Assembly: GCA_016219235.1 (NCBI GenBank)
Contig: JACRBO010000798.1
Location: 1 to 22,150 of the forward strand
Source: Chloroflexota bacterium
Lineage (GTDB): Bacteria > Chloroflexota > Anaerolineae > Fen-1058
DNA: 22,150 nucleotides
Direction of reading: 5' to 3'
Both the position numbers and the translations under genes were made by a program. This document shows, piece after piece, positions 1 through 6,961 of the stretch. The notes beneath the pieces were generated by a model, which was not told the DNA's origin, did no database searches, and saw only the letters and a list, made by a program, of their open reading frames with translations. Position 1 is the first letter of the stretch. Every line of letters begins with the position of its first letter.

Positions 1-2
1 CG

Positions 3-677
3 ACGGTGAACTTCGCTTCGCCGGTCACACTTGATGAAGCGAAGAACGCCAATCGGCAGACGAGCGTGCTGTTGAAATCGACCGACAAAGCGTGGCTGCG
101 CACCAGCACGGACATTCAGCCCAACACGCAGTTGTATCCTGAGGTCGGTTACCTGATCGAAGGCGAACGCCAGTCGTATCCGCTGGCGGTTTCAGTGCGC
201 GGCGTGTTCGAGAGTTACTTCAAGGGCAAACCGTCGCCGCTCCAGGCGACAGATGCCGCCGCACCGACGACACCCGACGCGCCGCCCACCCCGACGCCCG
301 CGCCGCAGACTTCGAGCCTGATTGAATCATCACCGGACATAGCGCGCCTGGTCGTCATCGGTAGTGGCGAATTTGTGGATGACGTGATTCTGCAGTTGTC
401 AGCGCGTGTCTCGCAAGACCGCTACCTGAACAATCTGCAATTCATGCAGAACGCTGTCGATTGGTCGGTGGAGGATCTCGATCTGTTGACGATTCGATCG
501 AGAGGGACGACCACGCGCATTCTACGCTCGATGGACCAGCGTGAGCAATCGACCTGGGAGATCGTCAACTACGCGATCGCGCTCGCGGCATTGATCGGCA
601 TCGGCGGGCTGTGGTACTACCGCCGTCGCAACGAACAGCCGATCGAGTTGGTGAATGTAAATCAAGTAGACAAGTAG
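3..677 (+). CDS. GldG-family ABC transporter auxiliary protein, C-terminal part (5' truncated by window edge)
   Basis: The frame is open to the left edge, so this is the end of a longer gene and the GTG at base 6 is probably an internal valine. The visible protein has a proline/threonine/alanine-rich linker (about residues 78-102). It then has the typical end of GldG-like proteins: a stretch reading ARLVVIGSGEFVDD, then NAVDWSVEDLDLLTIRSRG. One transmembrane helix (IALAALIGIGGLWYY) and a short basic cytoplasmic tail follow. GldG-type proteins accompany ABC-2 exporters, usually encoded just upstream, with a DUF4340 protein downstream. That DUF4340 gene is present here, which supports the call. 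The transported substrate cannot be told from the sequence. Confidence 0.75.
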   Translation, partial: TVNFASPVTLDEAKNANRQTSVLLKSTDKAWLRTSTDIQPNTQLYPEVGYLIEGERQSYPLAVSVRGVFESYFKGKPSPLQATDAAAPTTPDAPPTPTPAPQTSSLIESSPDIARLVVIGSGEFVDDVILQLSARVSQDRYLNNLQFMQNAVDWSVEDLDLLTIRSRGTTTRILRSMDQREQSTWEIVNYAIALAALIGIGGLWYYRRRNEQPIELVNVNQVDK

Positions 678-699
678 ACAAGGAAACAAGTTTATATCT

Positions 700-861
700 C
701 GTCATTGCGAGGAGCATCCTGAGCGGAGCAGCATCTTTCTGCTGCGCAGTCGAAGGATGCGACGAAGCAATCTCTCGTCGATAAGGAAGGAGATTGCTTC
801 GCACACGCCCTGTCCGCCGCTTTGCGGCGGGGGCGCGTTAGGCGAATCGCTCGCAATGACG
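700..861. repeat. Palindromic interspersed repeat, copy 1 (terminal CGTCATTGCGAG / CTCGCAATGACG)
   Basis: A 162-bp element fills the gap between the GldG-like and DUF4340 genes. Its ends are perfect 12-bp inverted repeats (700-711 and 850-861). An inner inverted pair, CGAAGCAATCTC (763-774) and GAGATTGCTTCG (790-801), forms a second stem. A second copy with the same ends and the same inner pair lies at 21197-21355. Short open frames across it are translations of the repeat, not genes. Elements with these ends are familiar as non-coding interspersed repeats in many bacterial genomes; their role is unknown. Confidence 0.9.
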
Positions 862-883
862 GTGACTTCAGGAGTATCAATCC

Positions 884-1951
884 ATGAATCGACGCAATCG
901 AATTTTAGCGGGCGTTTTGGCAGTGCAACTGGTTATCGCCGTGGTGGTGTTTGTGCCGCGCGTGCTGCCGTCACAATCGGCGGCTGCGCCGCTGCTGGGG
1001 ACACTGCAAGTCGCGGATGTGGCGGGTCTGGCAATTCAAGAGCAGGGCGGCAAGCGTGTAGACCTGGTGAAGAAGAATGGCGCGTGGGTGCTGCCTGCCG
1101 GTGATGACTATGCGGCCAGCCCCGACAAAGTCGCGGCCTTTGTCGAGAAGTTGATCGGCTTAAAGACCGATCCGCTGGTGACGCGCACCGCCAACAGTCA
1201 CGCGCGTTTGCAGGTGTCTGACACAACCTATGTGCGCAAAGTTGATCTGACACTGGCCGATGGCGGCGTCACCAGCCTGTTTCTTGGCTCGGCGTCGGGC
1301 GGCGCGACGCACCTCCGGCTCGATGGTCACGATGAAGTTTATCTGGCGCGCGGCCTGAATAGCTTTGAAGCCTCGACGGACATGGCGTCGTGGATCGATG
1401 CCACGTACGTGAGCGTGCCGCAGGACCAGATTCTGTCGGCAACGATCGAGAATGCGCAGGGCAAATTCGAGTTCGCCAAAGATGCCCAAGATCAGTGGAC
1501 GTTGAAGGGCCTAACGGCCGATCAAGCCTTCAATCCCGATAGTGTCGTGACAATGATGGCGCGCTTGAGTTCGATCACGATGGTCAAGCCGTTGGGCAAG
1601 ACAGCCAAACCGGAATATGGTCTGGATAAGCCCACGGCCACGGTGACCGTGATTTTGTCGGACACTGCCAGCACCAGAGTGACGACATTGAAGATCGGTA
1701 TGAAAGATGCGGACGGCAATTATCCGATGATCTCGTCGGATTCGACGTACTATGTGAGCGTGGCGGGCTTCAACGTTGATGGCTATGTTACGGCCAAACT
1801 CGACACGTTCCTTGTCGTGCCCACACCGACGTCAATGGTTGTGCCCACTATCGAACCGGTTGCCATACCGACTTTGATAGCGACGGAGCCGGTGACTTCA
1901 ACACCACCAGTGACAGCGACCGTACCTCTCACCGCGACAACTACTCCGTAG
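884..1951 (+). CDS. DUF4340 domain-containing protein
   Basis: A 355-residue protein. The start ATG has an AGGAG ribosome-binding site 9 bases upstream (870-874). Residues 1-30 form an N-terminal hydrophobic segment (LAGVLAVQLVIAVVVFVPRV) that should anchor the protein in, or export it across, the membrane. The body has DUF4340 features: the opening VADVAGLAIQEQGGKRVDL, then repeated VRKVDLTLADG and LFLGSASGG style beta segments. The last 45 or so residues are a low-complexity Val/Pro/Thr tail, probably a disordered extracytoplasmic extension. DUF4340 proteins are usually encoded after GldG-like proteins and ABC-2 transporter subunits, exactly as here. The biochemical function of the family is not established. 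Confidence 0.85.
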   Translation: MNRRNRILAGVLAVQLVIAVVVFVPRVLPSQSAAAPLLGTLQVADVAGLAIQEQGGKRVDLVKKNGAWVLPAGDDYAASPDKVAAFVEKLIGLKTDPLVTRTANSHARLQVSDTTYVRKVDLTLADGGVTSLFLGSASGGATHLRLDGHDEVYLARGLNSFEASTDMASWIDATYVSVPQDQILSATIENAQGKFEFAKDAQDQWTLKGLTADQAFNPDSVVTMMARLSSITMVKPLGKTAKPEYGLDKPTATVTVILSDTASTRVTTLKIGMKDADGNYPMISSDSTYYVSVAGFNVDGYVTAKLDTFLVVPTPTSMVVPTIEPVAIPTLIATEPVTSTPPVTATVPLTATTTP

Positions 1952-1964
1952 TCCGACAAAACAA

Positions 1965-1995
1965 CACCGCCCCGATCAACTTGATCGGGGCGGTG
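1965..1995 (-). terminator. Hairpin between convergent DUF4340 and arginase-family genes
   Basis: A perfect 15-bp inverted repeat (CACCGCCCCGATCAA at 1965-1979, its complement at 1981-1995). On the minus strand it is followed by GTTGTTTTG, so it best serves as a terminator for the arginase-family gene. On the plus strand the following bases are not T-rich, but the stem could also stop the DUF4340 transcript. Confidence 0.65.
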
Positions 1996-2046
1996 ATTCT
2001 GCCAGACAACTCTGAGTTTGAGAAGCACGGAAGCGGGTCGGTGACC

Positions 2047-2814
2047 TTAGTCGTCGATCAGAGAGTGCAGCAACTCCATGCAGACCGTCCGGGTGCGCCC
2101 ATCTTTGTCCAAATCGGGATCCCAGGTTGCCATCGACGCCGCTACAACCTGTCCGTCTTGAGCCAGAGCGCGGAACAGCGTCTTTAGATCGGCGGCAGAC
2201 GGACCACCCGAAGTACGATACCTCATTGCCGGAGCGTCACCAGGGTTGATAAGGTCCGTATCAAAGTGCACATACAAAGGCCGGGCGAGGAGAGGCTGTT
2301 GCAGCAAGGCGCGACAATCCATCACATGGATTACCCGTGAGCCTGCCAACGCCCGCTTTTCTTCGGGGTCCAGATCGCGTGCATCAGTCAGGATTACGCG
2401 ATCTTCTGAAAGTGGCTGGAGGCCGACTGCTTCTAACAGGGTCTGCTCACCCCGGCCCACTAACATGGCTAGGGGCATGCCGCCGATAAAGCCGCTGGGC
2501 GTAGTCTGCCAGGTATTGAAGTCACCGTGCGCGTCCAGCCAGATCAAAACCGGATCAAGCCCCGCTCGCCGCAAGCCGGCCGCAACGCCAATGGGAGTGC
2601 AGCAGTCGCCCGCGATGCTGATTGGCCGATCGCCATGGGTGATGGTGTTCGCGACGAAATCGGCCAGAGGTTGATGAAGCACTGACAGGCGATGCTGGAT
2701 ATCCCCAGTCGGTAGTGAGTGCCGATTGATGTGCCAGCCCGATTGGGCCAACGTCTCCAGCTCAGGCGCAGGTTGATCAAGGATGAACGGCGTGACGATA
2801 AACTGATTTTGCAT
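2047..2814 (-). CDS. Arginase-family (ureohydrolase) protein
   Basis: A 255-residue protein of the arginase/agmatinase/formiminoglutamase fold. Seen: DAHGDFNT (94-101), the manganese-binding DxHxD motif; GGMPLAM (111-117) in the place of the usual GGHS-like loop; HFDTDLINP (183-191), matching the second D-x-D metal pair. The first metal-binding motif, usually GGDHS, reads AGDCC (68-72), so the histidine ligand is replaced by cysteine. GDC variants occur in some subfamilies whose substrates are poorly known, so arginine should not be assumed. The start ATG has only a weak upstream purine stretch. It lies 19 bases after the LLM oxidoreductase stop, so it is probably the last gene of that transcript, ended by the hairpin at 1965-1995. 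Confidence 0.8.
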   Translation of the reverse strand: MQNQFIVTPFILDQPAPELETLAQSGWHINRHSLPTGDIQHRLSVLHQPLADFVANTITHGDRPISIAGDCCTPIGVAAGLRRAGLDPVLIWLDAHGDFNTWQTTPSGFIGGMPLAMLVGRGEQTLLEAVGLQPLSEDRVILTDARDLDPEEKRALAGSRVIHVMDCRALLQQPLLARPLYVHFDTDLINPGDAPAMRYRTSGGPSAADLKTLFRALAQDGQVVAASMATWDPDLDKDGRTRTVCMELLHSLIDD

Positions 2815-2833
2815 TGGGTATAGTTCCGGGATG

Positions 2834-3829
<996 letters not shown>

Positions 3830-3850
3830 GTGGGGCTCCTTGAGGGGGAT

Positions 3851-4081
3851 TGGTCAATTGGTGATTAGTCAACTGGTAATCAGTCAATTGGTAATCAGTC
3901 AACTGGTGATCAGTCAATTGGTGATCGGTCAATTGGTAATCGGTCAATTGGTAATCGGTTAATTGGTAATCGGTCAATTGGTGATCAGTCAACTGGTGAT
4001 CAGTCAGCCAGTTACCGATCGACCGATTACCAGTTACCGATCGACCAATTACCGATCGACCGATTACCAATTACCGATTAC
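3851..4081. repeat. 15-bp degenerate tandem repeat array with inverted copies
   Basis: This fills the gap between cofC and the LLM gene (bases 3830-4091). Ten contiguous 15-bp units of the form GGTRATYRGTCAAYT run from 3860 to 4009, after a partial unit at 3852-3859. From 4010 to 4081 the array turns into inverted copies of the same words (ACCGATCGACCAATT-like). A transcript could fold the two halves into a long hairpin. Variation is almost only transitions at fixed positions. A minus-strand frame through it spells a QLTDY/QLTDH pentapeptide repeat, but this has no start signal or family and I do not treat it as a gene. Confidence 0.92.
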
Positions 4082-4091
4082 TGCGGCTATC

Positions 4092-4748
4092 TTATTCTGA
4101 AAGCACGCGCCCGTCAAGCAGCGCCGCGCCTTCGTGGTACAGCGCCAGATCATCGGGGACATCCAGATCGAGTCCGCTGGTTGCCGAGCGGTAAATGTGC
4201 ACGTGCAGGCCGCGCTCGACGGCTTGCGCGCGATGCGCGTTGAAGGAGGCGGAGCCGTAGGCGAATTGAAGCGCATCGGGTGGACGCACCAGCATCAGGT
4301 TGGTGCCGTCGGTGTGTCGATCAGGCGCGATGACGAGACAGCGCGGATCGGTGGCGAGGTCCAACATCGCGTCGAGATCGGCCACGGTGATCAGCGGCAG
4401 ATCGACCGGCACGATCAGTAGTGCGCCGCAGGCATGCGTCAGCGCCCATTGTGCGCCCTGCGTGATAGCGAGATTCAAGCCTGATTCAGCTTCAGCCAGC
4501 GCGATGACGTTGGAGCGCTGCCGCGCCAATTCCAGAATCGTGAGATCGCGGCTGACCACGATCGTGCCCGCGATCCGATCGACCTGCGCCAGTTTGTCCA
4601 ACGTGCGTGAGAAGATGGCGCGCACCAGGGCGGCGCGTGTCGGTGGCTTCAGCGTGCGGGCCAATCGGCTCTTGGCCTGGCGCAGCGGCTTGACGGGGAT
4701 GATGGCGTAAGTTAAGGCTGAAGGCTGAAAGATGAAGGATGAAGACAT
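4092..4748 (-). CDS. cofC: CofC/FbiD: phospholactate (phosphoenolpyruvate) guanylyltransferase of F420 biosynthesis
   Basis: About 218 residues. It activates a phosphorylated three-carbon acid with GTP, giving the guanylylated donor that CofD couples to FO. Bacterial members often use phosphoenolpyruvate and archaeal ones 2-phospho-L-lactate; the sequence alone does not decide. Seen: YAIIPVKPLRQAKSRLA, the N-terminal nucleotidyltransferase signature; LLIVPVDLPLI; DGTNLMLVRPPDALQFAYGSASF, typical of CofC; and a terminal LDLDVPDDL. The frame is open back to 4796, but the family pattern begins near IIPVKP. I chose the ATG at 4748; it has no clear ribosome-binding site. Its first dozen codons (SSFIFQPSAL) are translated from a simple repeat, so the true N-terminus may be shorter or unusual. 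It follows cofD by about 60 bases. Confidence 0.85.
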   Translation of the reverse strand: MSSSFIFQPSALTYAIIPVKPLRQAKSRLARTLKPPTRAALVRAIFSRTLDKLAQVDRIAGTIVVSRDLTILELARQRSNVIALAEAESGLNLAITQGAQWALTHACGALLIVPVDLPLITVADLDAMLDLATDPRCLVIAPDRHTDGTNLMLVRPPDALQFAYGSASFNAHRAQAVERGLHVHIYRSATSGLDLDVPDDLALYHEGAALLDGRVLSE

Positions 4749-4829
4749 GGTCAACGTGATGCGTGGTGCGTGAAAAGCCGTTCCGTATGCGACCACTGCA
4801 TTATGAACTATGAACTATGCATTATGAAT
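4713..4829. repeat. Degenerate simple-repeat segments at the cofC start and cofD end
   Basis: Three short word-repeats lie in a row: AAGGCTGAAGGCTGAAAG-type (4713-4745), ATGCGTGGTGCGTGA-type (4757-4772) and TGAACTATGAACTATGCATT-type (4797-4829). The middle one recurs inside the GH35 gene at 15683-15730. The first is translated as the start of CofC. The last supplies the final residues (IMHSS) and stop codon of CofD. Confidence 0.75.
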
Positions 4830-5851
4830 TCGATTATCTCGCCCGCCAATCGCGCCCGATCGTCGATGGACTTCATCCACGTATCGGTCACGAGGGTGCG
4901 CAGGCCCAGAGATTGTATCGCATTTTCTTGATCCCCGTCCAGATGATCCAGCACGAAATGCGTGATGATGTGCTGATAACGCTGCGCGACGGCAAAGGCC
5001 GATGGCTCGATGCCGAGTTCGCGGAACATCTTCGCGGCCGGGCCTTTGAGGGCCTGTCCGCCGACGATGGGGGAGACGGCGAGCCTCACCCCCCGACCCC
5101 CTCTCCCGAAATCGAAAAGCGGATTTCGGGAGAGGGGGAGCGGCCGACTCCCCTCTCCTGAAAATATCTTTGCATTTTCAGGAGAGGGGGCGGGGATGAG
5201 GCTCAAAATCGGCTCGATGCTCACAAACGGATTCGAAGGGCAGAAAATGATCGCATCGGCCCGGGCCAGCGCGTCGTTCACTTGCGGCGTGGCGCGAGCC
5301 GAGTCTGTACCGTCGAAGATGATGCGCTTGATCACGGGCTGCCACTGCCGCCGCACAAAATAGTCCTGAAATTCCAGCACGCCCGCGTCGGTGTCGACCA
5401 GCGTGCGAAAGCGATTGTCCGTCATCGGCAGGATGGTCGCTCGGATGTTGAGCGCGCGTGTGAGGATGGCGGTGGCTTCCGTCAACGATTTGCCTTCGGC
5501 TAACAACGCCGTGCGCCGCACGTGCATCGCCAGATCGCGATCGCCAATCTTGAACCACGCCACTTGCCCCAAGCGTTGCAGCGCACCCAGACATTCAAAT
5601 GTGTCGCCCGCCACGCCCCATCCCGTATCGGGATTAGCCAGCCCACCCAGCGTATACGTCACCGTATCCAGATCGGGGCAGACGCGCAACCCGTTCCAGT
5701 CGAAATCGTCGCCGGTGTTGACGACCACCGTCAATGTAAGGGCAATCCCATGGGATTGCCCAAGGCGAACACGCGGGTTCGCCGCTACGAGGGTCAATCC
5801 ATGCGCCAACTTCGCGCCGCCCACGCCGCCAGCCAGTGCCACAATATTCAT
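4808..5851 (-). CDS. cofD: CofD/FbiA: (dehydro)coenzyme F420-0 synthase, phospholactyl transferase, with repeat insertions
   Basis: A 347-residue protein that transfers the activated C3 phosphate unit to FO, giving (dehydro-)F420-0. I start at the ATG at 5851 because it gives the family N-terminus MNIVALAGGVGGAKLAHGL and has a GGAG five bases upstream. Other family blocks: VVVNTGDDF (42-50), CPDLDTVTYTLGG (58-70), FCPSNPFVSIEPIL (203-216), VSPIVGGQALKGPAAKM (259-275). It is longer than the usual 310-330 residues because of two in-frame segments encoded by palindromic repeats: about residues 25-40 (bases 5735-5790) and about 219-258 (bases 5081-5204). The second lies between the PSNP loop and VSPIVGG, both near the active site. 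Whether the enzyme stays active is not shown, but the frame and flanking blocks are intact. Confidence 0.88.
   Translation of the reverse strand: MNIVALAGGVGGAKLAHGLTLVAANPRVRLGQSHGIALTLTVVVNTGDDFDWNGLRVCPDLDTVTYTLGGLANPDTGWGVAGDTFECLGALQRLGQVAWFKIGDRDLAMHVRRTALLAEGKSLTEATAILTRALNIRATILPMTDNRFRTLVDTDAGVLEFQDYFVRRQWQPVIKRIIFDGTDSARATPQVNDALARADAIIFCPSNPFVSIEPILSLIPAPSPENAKIFSGEGSRPLPLSRNPLFDFGRGGRGVRLAVSPIVGGQALKGPAAKMFRELGIEPSAFAVAQRYQHIITHFVLDHLDGDQENAIQSLGLRTLVTDTWMKSIDDRARLAGEIIEFIMHSS
5081..5204. repeat. Double-hairpin palindromic element inserted in cofD
   Basis: A 124-bp element bounded by the 8-bp inverted repeat GAGCCTCA / TGAGGCTC. It holds two perfect hairpins: a 17-bp stem (5097-5113 with 5122-5138, 8-base loop) and a 16-bp stem (5150-5165 with 5174-5189, 8-base loop). 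It is read through as part of CofD (about residues 219-258, rich in Pro, Ser, Gly and Arg). Confidence 0.88.
5735..5790. repeat. Palindromic repeat inside cofD, N-terminal region
   Basis: A perfect 22-bp palindrome centred on CCATGG (5740-5761) is followed at once by a second hairpin, GGCGAAC / GTTCGCC (5764-5770, 5777-5783). The flanks, GTAAG and CGCTAC, are near-complementary. The region is translated in CofD as about residues 25-40, between the AGGVGGAKL loop and VVVNTGDD. Confidence 0.8.
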
Positions 5852-5869
5852 CGCATCTCCAAAATATAA

Positions 5870-5924
5870 ACCGCCAAGGCGCAAAGACGCCCAAAATACT
5901 TTGCGCCTTCGTGTCTTAGCGGTA
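5870..5924. repeat. Interspersed repeat between nitroreductase and cofD (ACCGCCAAGGCGCAAAG type)
   Basis: An imperfect inverted repeat: ACCGCCAAGGCGCAAAG on the left and, reading the other strand from the right, ACCGCTAAGACACGAAGGCGCAAAG. It overlaps the last codons of the nitroreductase; its TTA at 5916-5918 is that gene's stop codon on the minus strand. Confidence 0.75.
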
Positions 5925-6587
5925 AATTGTCTTGTCTCTGAAATTCACGCGATCTTTAGGCTTGCCCGCGTCCGCCGGGTAGCCGAGAGTGATCATCGCC
6001 TGCGCTTCCCAATCAGGCGGCAAGTCCAGCACATCGCGCACCACCTCGGGCGCGAACAGCGGCGCGCACAGCCAGCAGGCGCCCAGACCCAACTCATGCG
6101 CGGTGAGCAGCAAATTCTGAATCGCGTTCGCCACACTTTGAATCGCCGTGATTTTCTCCAGGGCACTGCGCCGTTCATCGGGATAGCGATCCATGTCGAT
6201 CAACGACAGGCATGCTACGATCACGATCGGGGCGGCAACGATCCGATCGTGTGAGCGCTGCACATCGCGTTCGATTACATCGTTCGGATCACCATCGCGT
6301 AAACGATCGGCACGGAGGCGTTCACCTAACCGATCGGCCAGCTGCGCCTTGACGGCCGCCGTTTCGATCACGACGAAGCGCCACGGCTGGCGGTTGTGCG
6401 CGGAGGGCGCCCACGTGGCCGCATCGAGCAGTTGATCGATCAGGGACGGGGGCACAGGCCGATCGAGATAACGGCGGATCGAGCGGCGAGTGTGAATGGC
6501 GGCGAGGAGGTTCAAAGCGCGTTTGTTTCCAACCAGGTATGTGTGTGACGTGGCGTGAAGCGGGTGTTGGTTATCCGCTCCAGTCAT
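5916..6587 (-). CDS. Nitroreductase-family FMN protein, candidate FbiB C-terminal-like dehydro-F420-0 reductase
   Basis: About 223 residues of the nitroreductase fold. Seen: HTRRSIRRYLDRPVP, WAPSAHNRQPWRFVV (the FMN-binding N-terminal signature), a central VANAIQNLLLTAHELGLGACWL, and GYPADAGKPKDR near the end, all typical. In F420-making bacteria the FbiB protein joins a gamma-glutamyl ligase to a domain of this family, which reduces dehydro-F420-0. Here the domain stands alone, upstream of cofD and cofC, so that role is plausible, but a general nitroreductase or other FMN enzyme is possible. The start is uncertain: the frame is open to 6629, and I chose the ATG at 6587. That overlaps the preceding gene by 17 bases and lacks a strong ribosome-binding site. 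The stop codon lies in a repeat. Confidence 0.75.
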   Translation of the reverse strand: MTGADNQHPLHATSHTYLVGNKRALNLLAAIHTRRSIRRYLDRPVPPSLIDQLLDAATWAPSAHNRQPWRFVVIETAAVKAQLADRLGERLRADRLRDGDPNDVIERDVQRSHDRIVAAPIVIVACLSLIDMDRYPDERRSALEKITAIQSVANAIQNLLLTAHELGLGACWLCAPLFAPEVVRDVLDLPPDWEAQAMITLGYPADAGKPKDRVNFRDKTIYR

Positions 6588-6915
6588 CCGTGGAAGGCTT
6601 GCCATCTTCCAACTCAGCCATGTCCACATCGATCAATACGACGGTCAGCGCATCGATGGGGCGGCGGTGATTGGTGACAATGGCCAGGTTGCCCCAGCCG
6701 TGCGCGCCGCGAAAGAATTCATCGCACAGCATAATGGCCTGGGGTTCGGGCGCTCTCCGGCCGATGAGTTTGCGTTTCAAGCGTTCGTATAAGCGCCAGG
6801 CCAGCGCCACATTGTCGGGCGGCCACTTCTCGCCGGCCAGTTCCCACAATTCCAGCCACAACATCGCGGCCTGTTCCAGTACGGTGGTCGCGCCCGCCAG
6901 TGTCGTGTTGTCCAT
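6571..6915 (-). CDS. Conserved-looking small protein of unknown function
   Basis: A 114-residue protein I do not recognise. The ATG at 6915 is preferred among three adjacent start codons because GAAGG lies six bases upstream. The first half is helical and rich in Leu, Ala and Trp (AAMLWLELWELAGEKWPPDN, then a basic stretch YERLKRKLIGRRAPEP). The second half looks like alternating strands (AIMLCDEFF, LAIVTNHRRPIDALTVVLIDVDMAELEDG). No signal peptide or membrane segment is seen. It lies between the amidohydrolase and the nitroreductase, overlapping the latter, which suggests co-translation with the F420 genes. The coding pattern (no stops, plausible start, tight packing) supports a real gene. 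Confidence 0.65.
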   Translation of the reverse strand: MDNTTLAGATTVLEQAAMLWLELWELAGEKWPPDNVALAWRLYERLKRKLIGRRAPEPQAIMLCDEFFRGAHGWGNLAIVTNHRRPIDALTVVLIDVDMAELEDGKPSTDDWSG

Positions 6916-6961
6916 CATCAACCTTCACCCTTGCCGAATTAGGCCGATTATATCATGCAGC

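Noticed and set aside
565..880. Short frames around 565-1104 on both strands
   Set aside because: They read the palindromic repeat at 700-861 (typical RRSNL / EIAS words) and are not proteins.
3851..4081. Possible CRISPR array
   Set aside because: Units are 15 bp, contiguous, without unique spacers, and there are no cas genes.
5391..6254. 287-residue plus-strand frame
   Set aside because: It runs antisense across cofD and the nitroreductase, both with clear family motifs; its translation has none.
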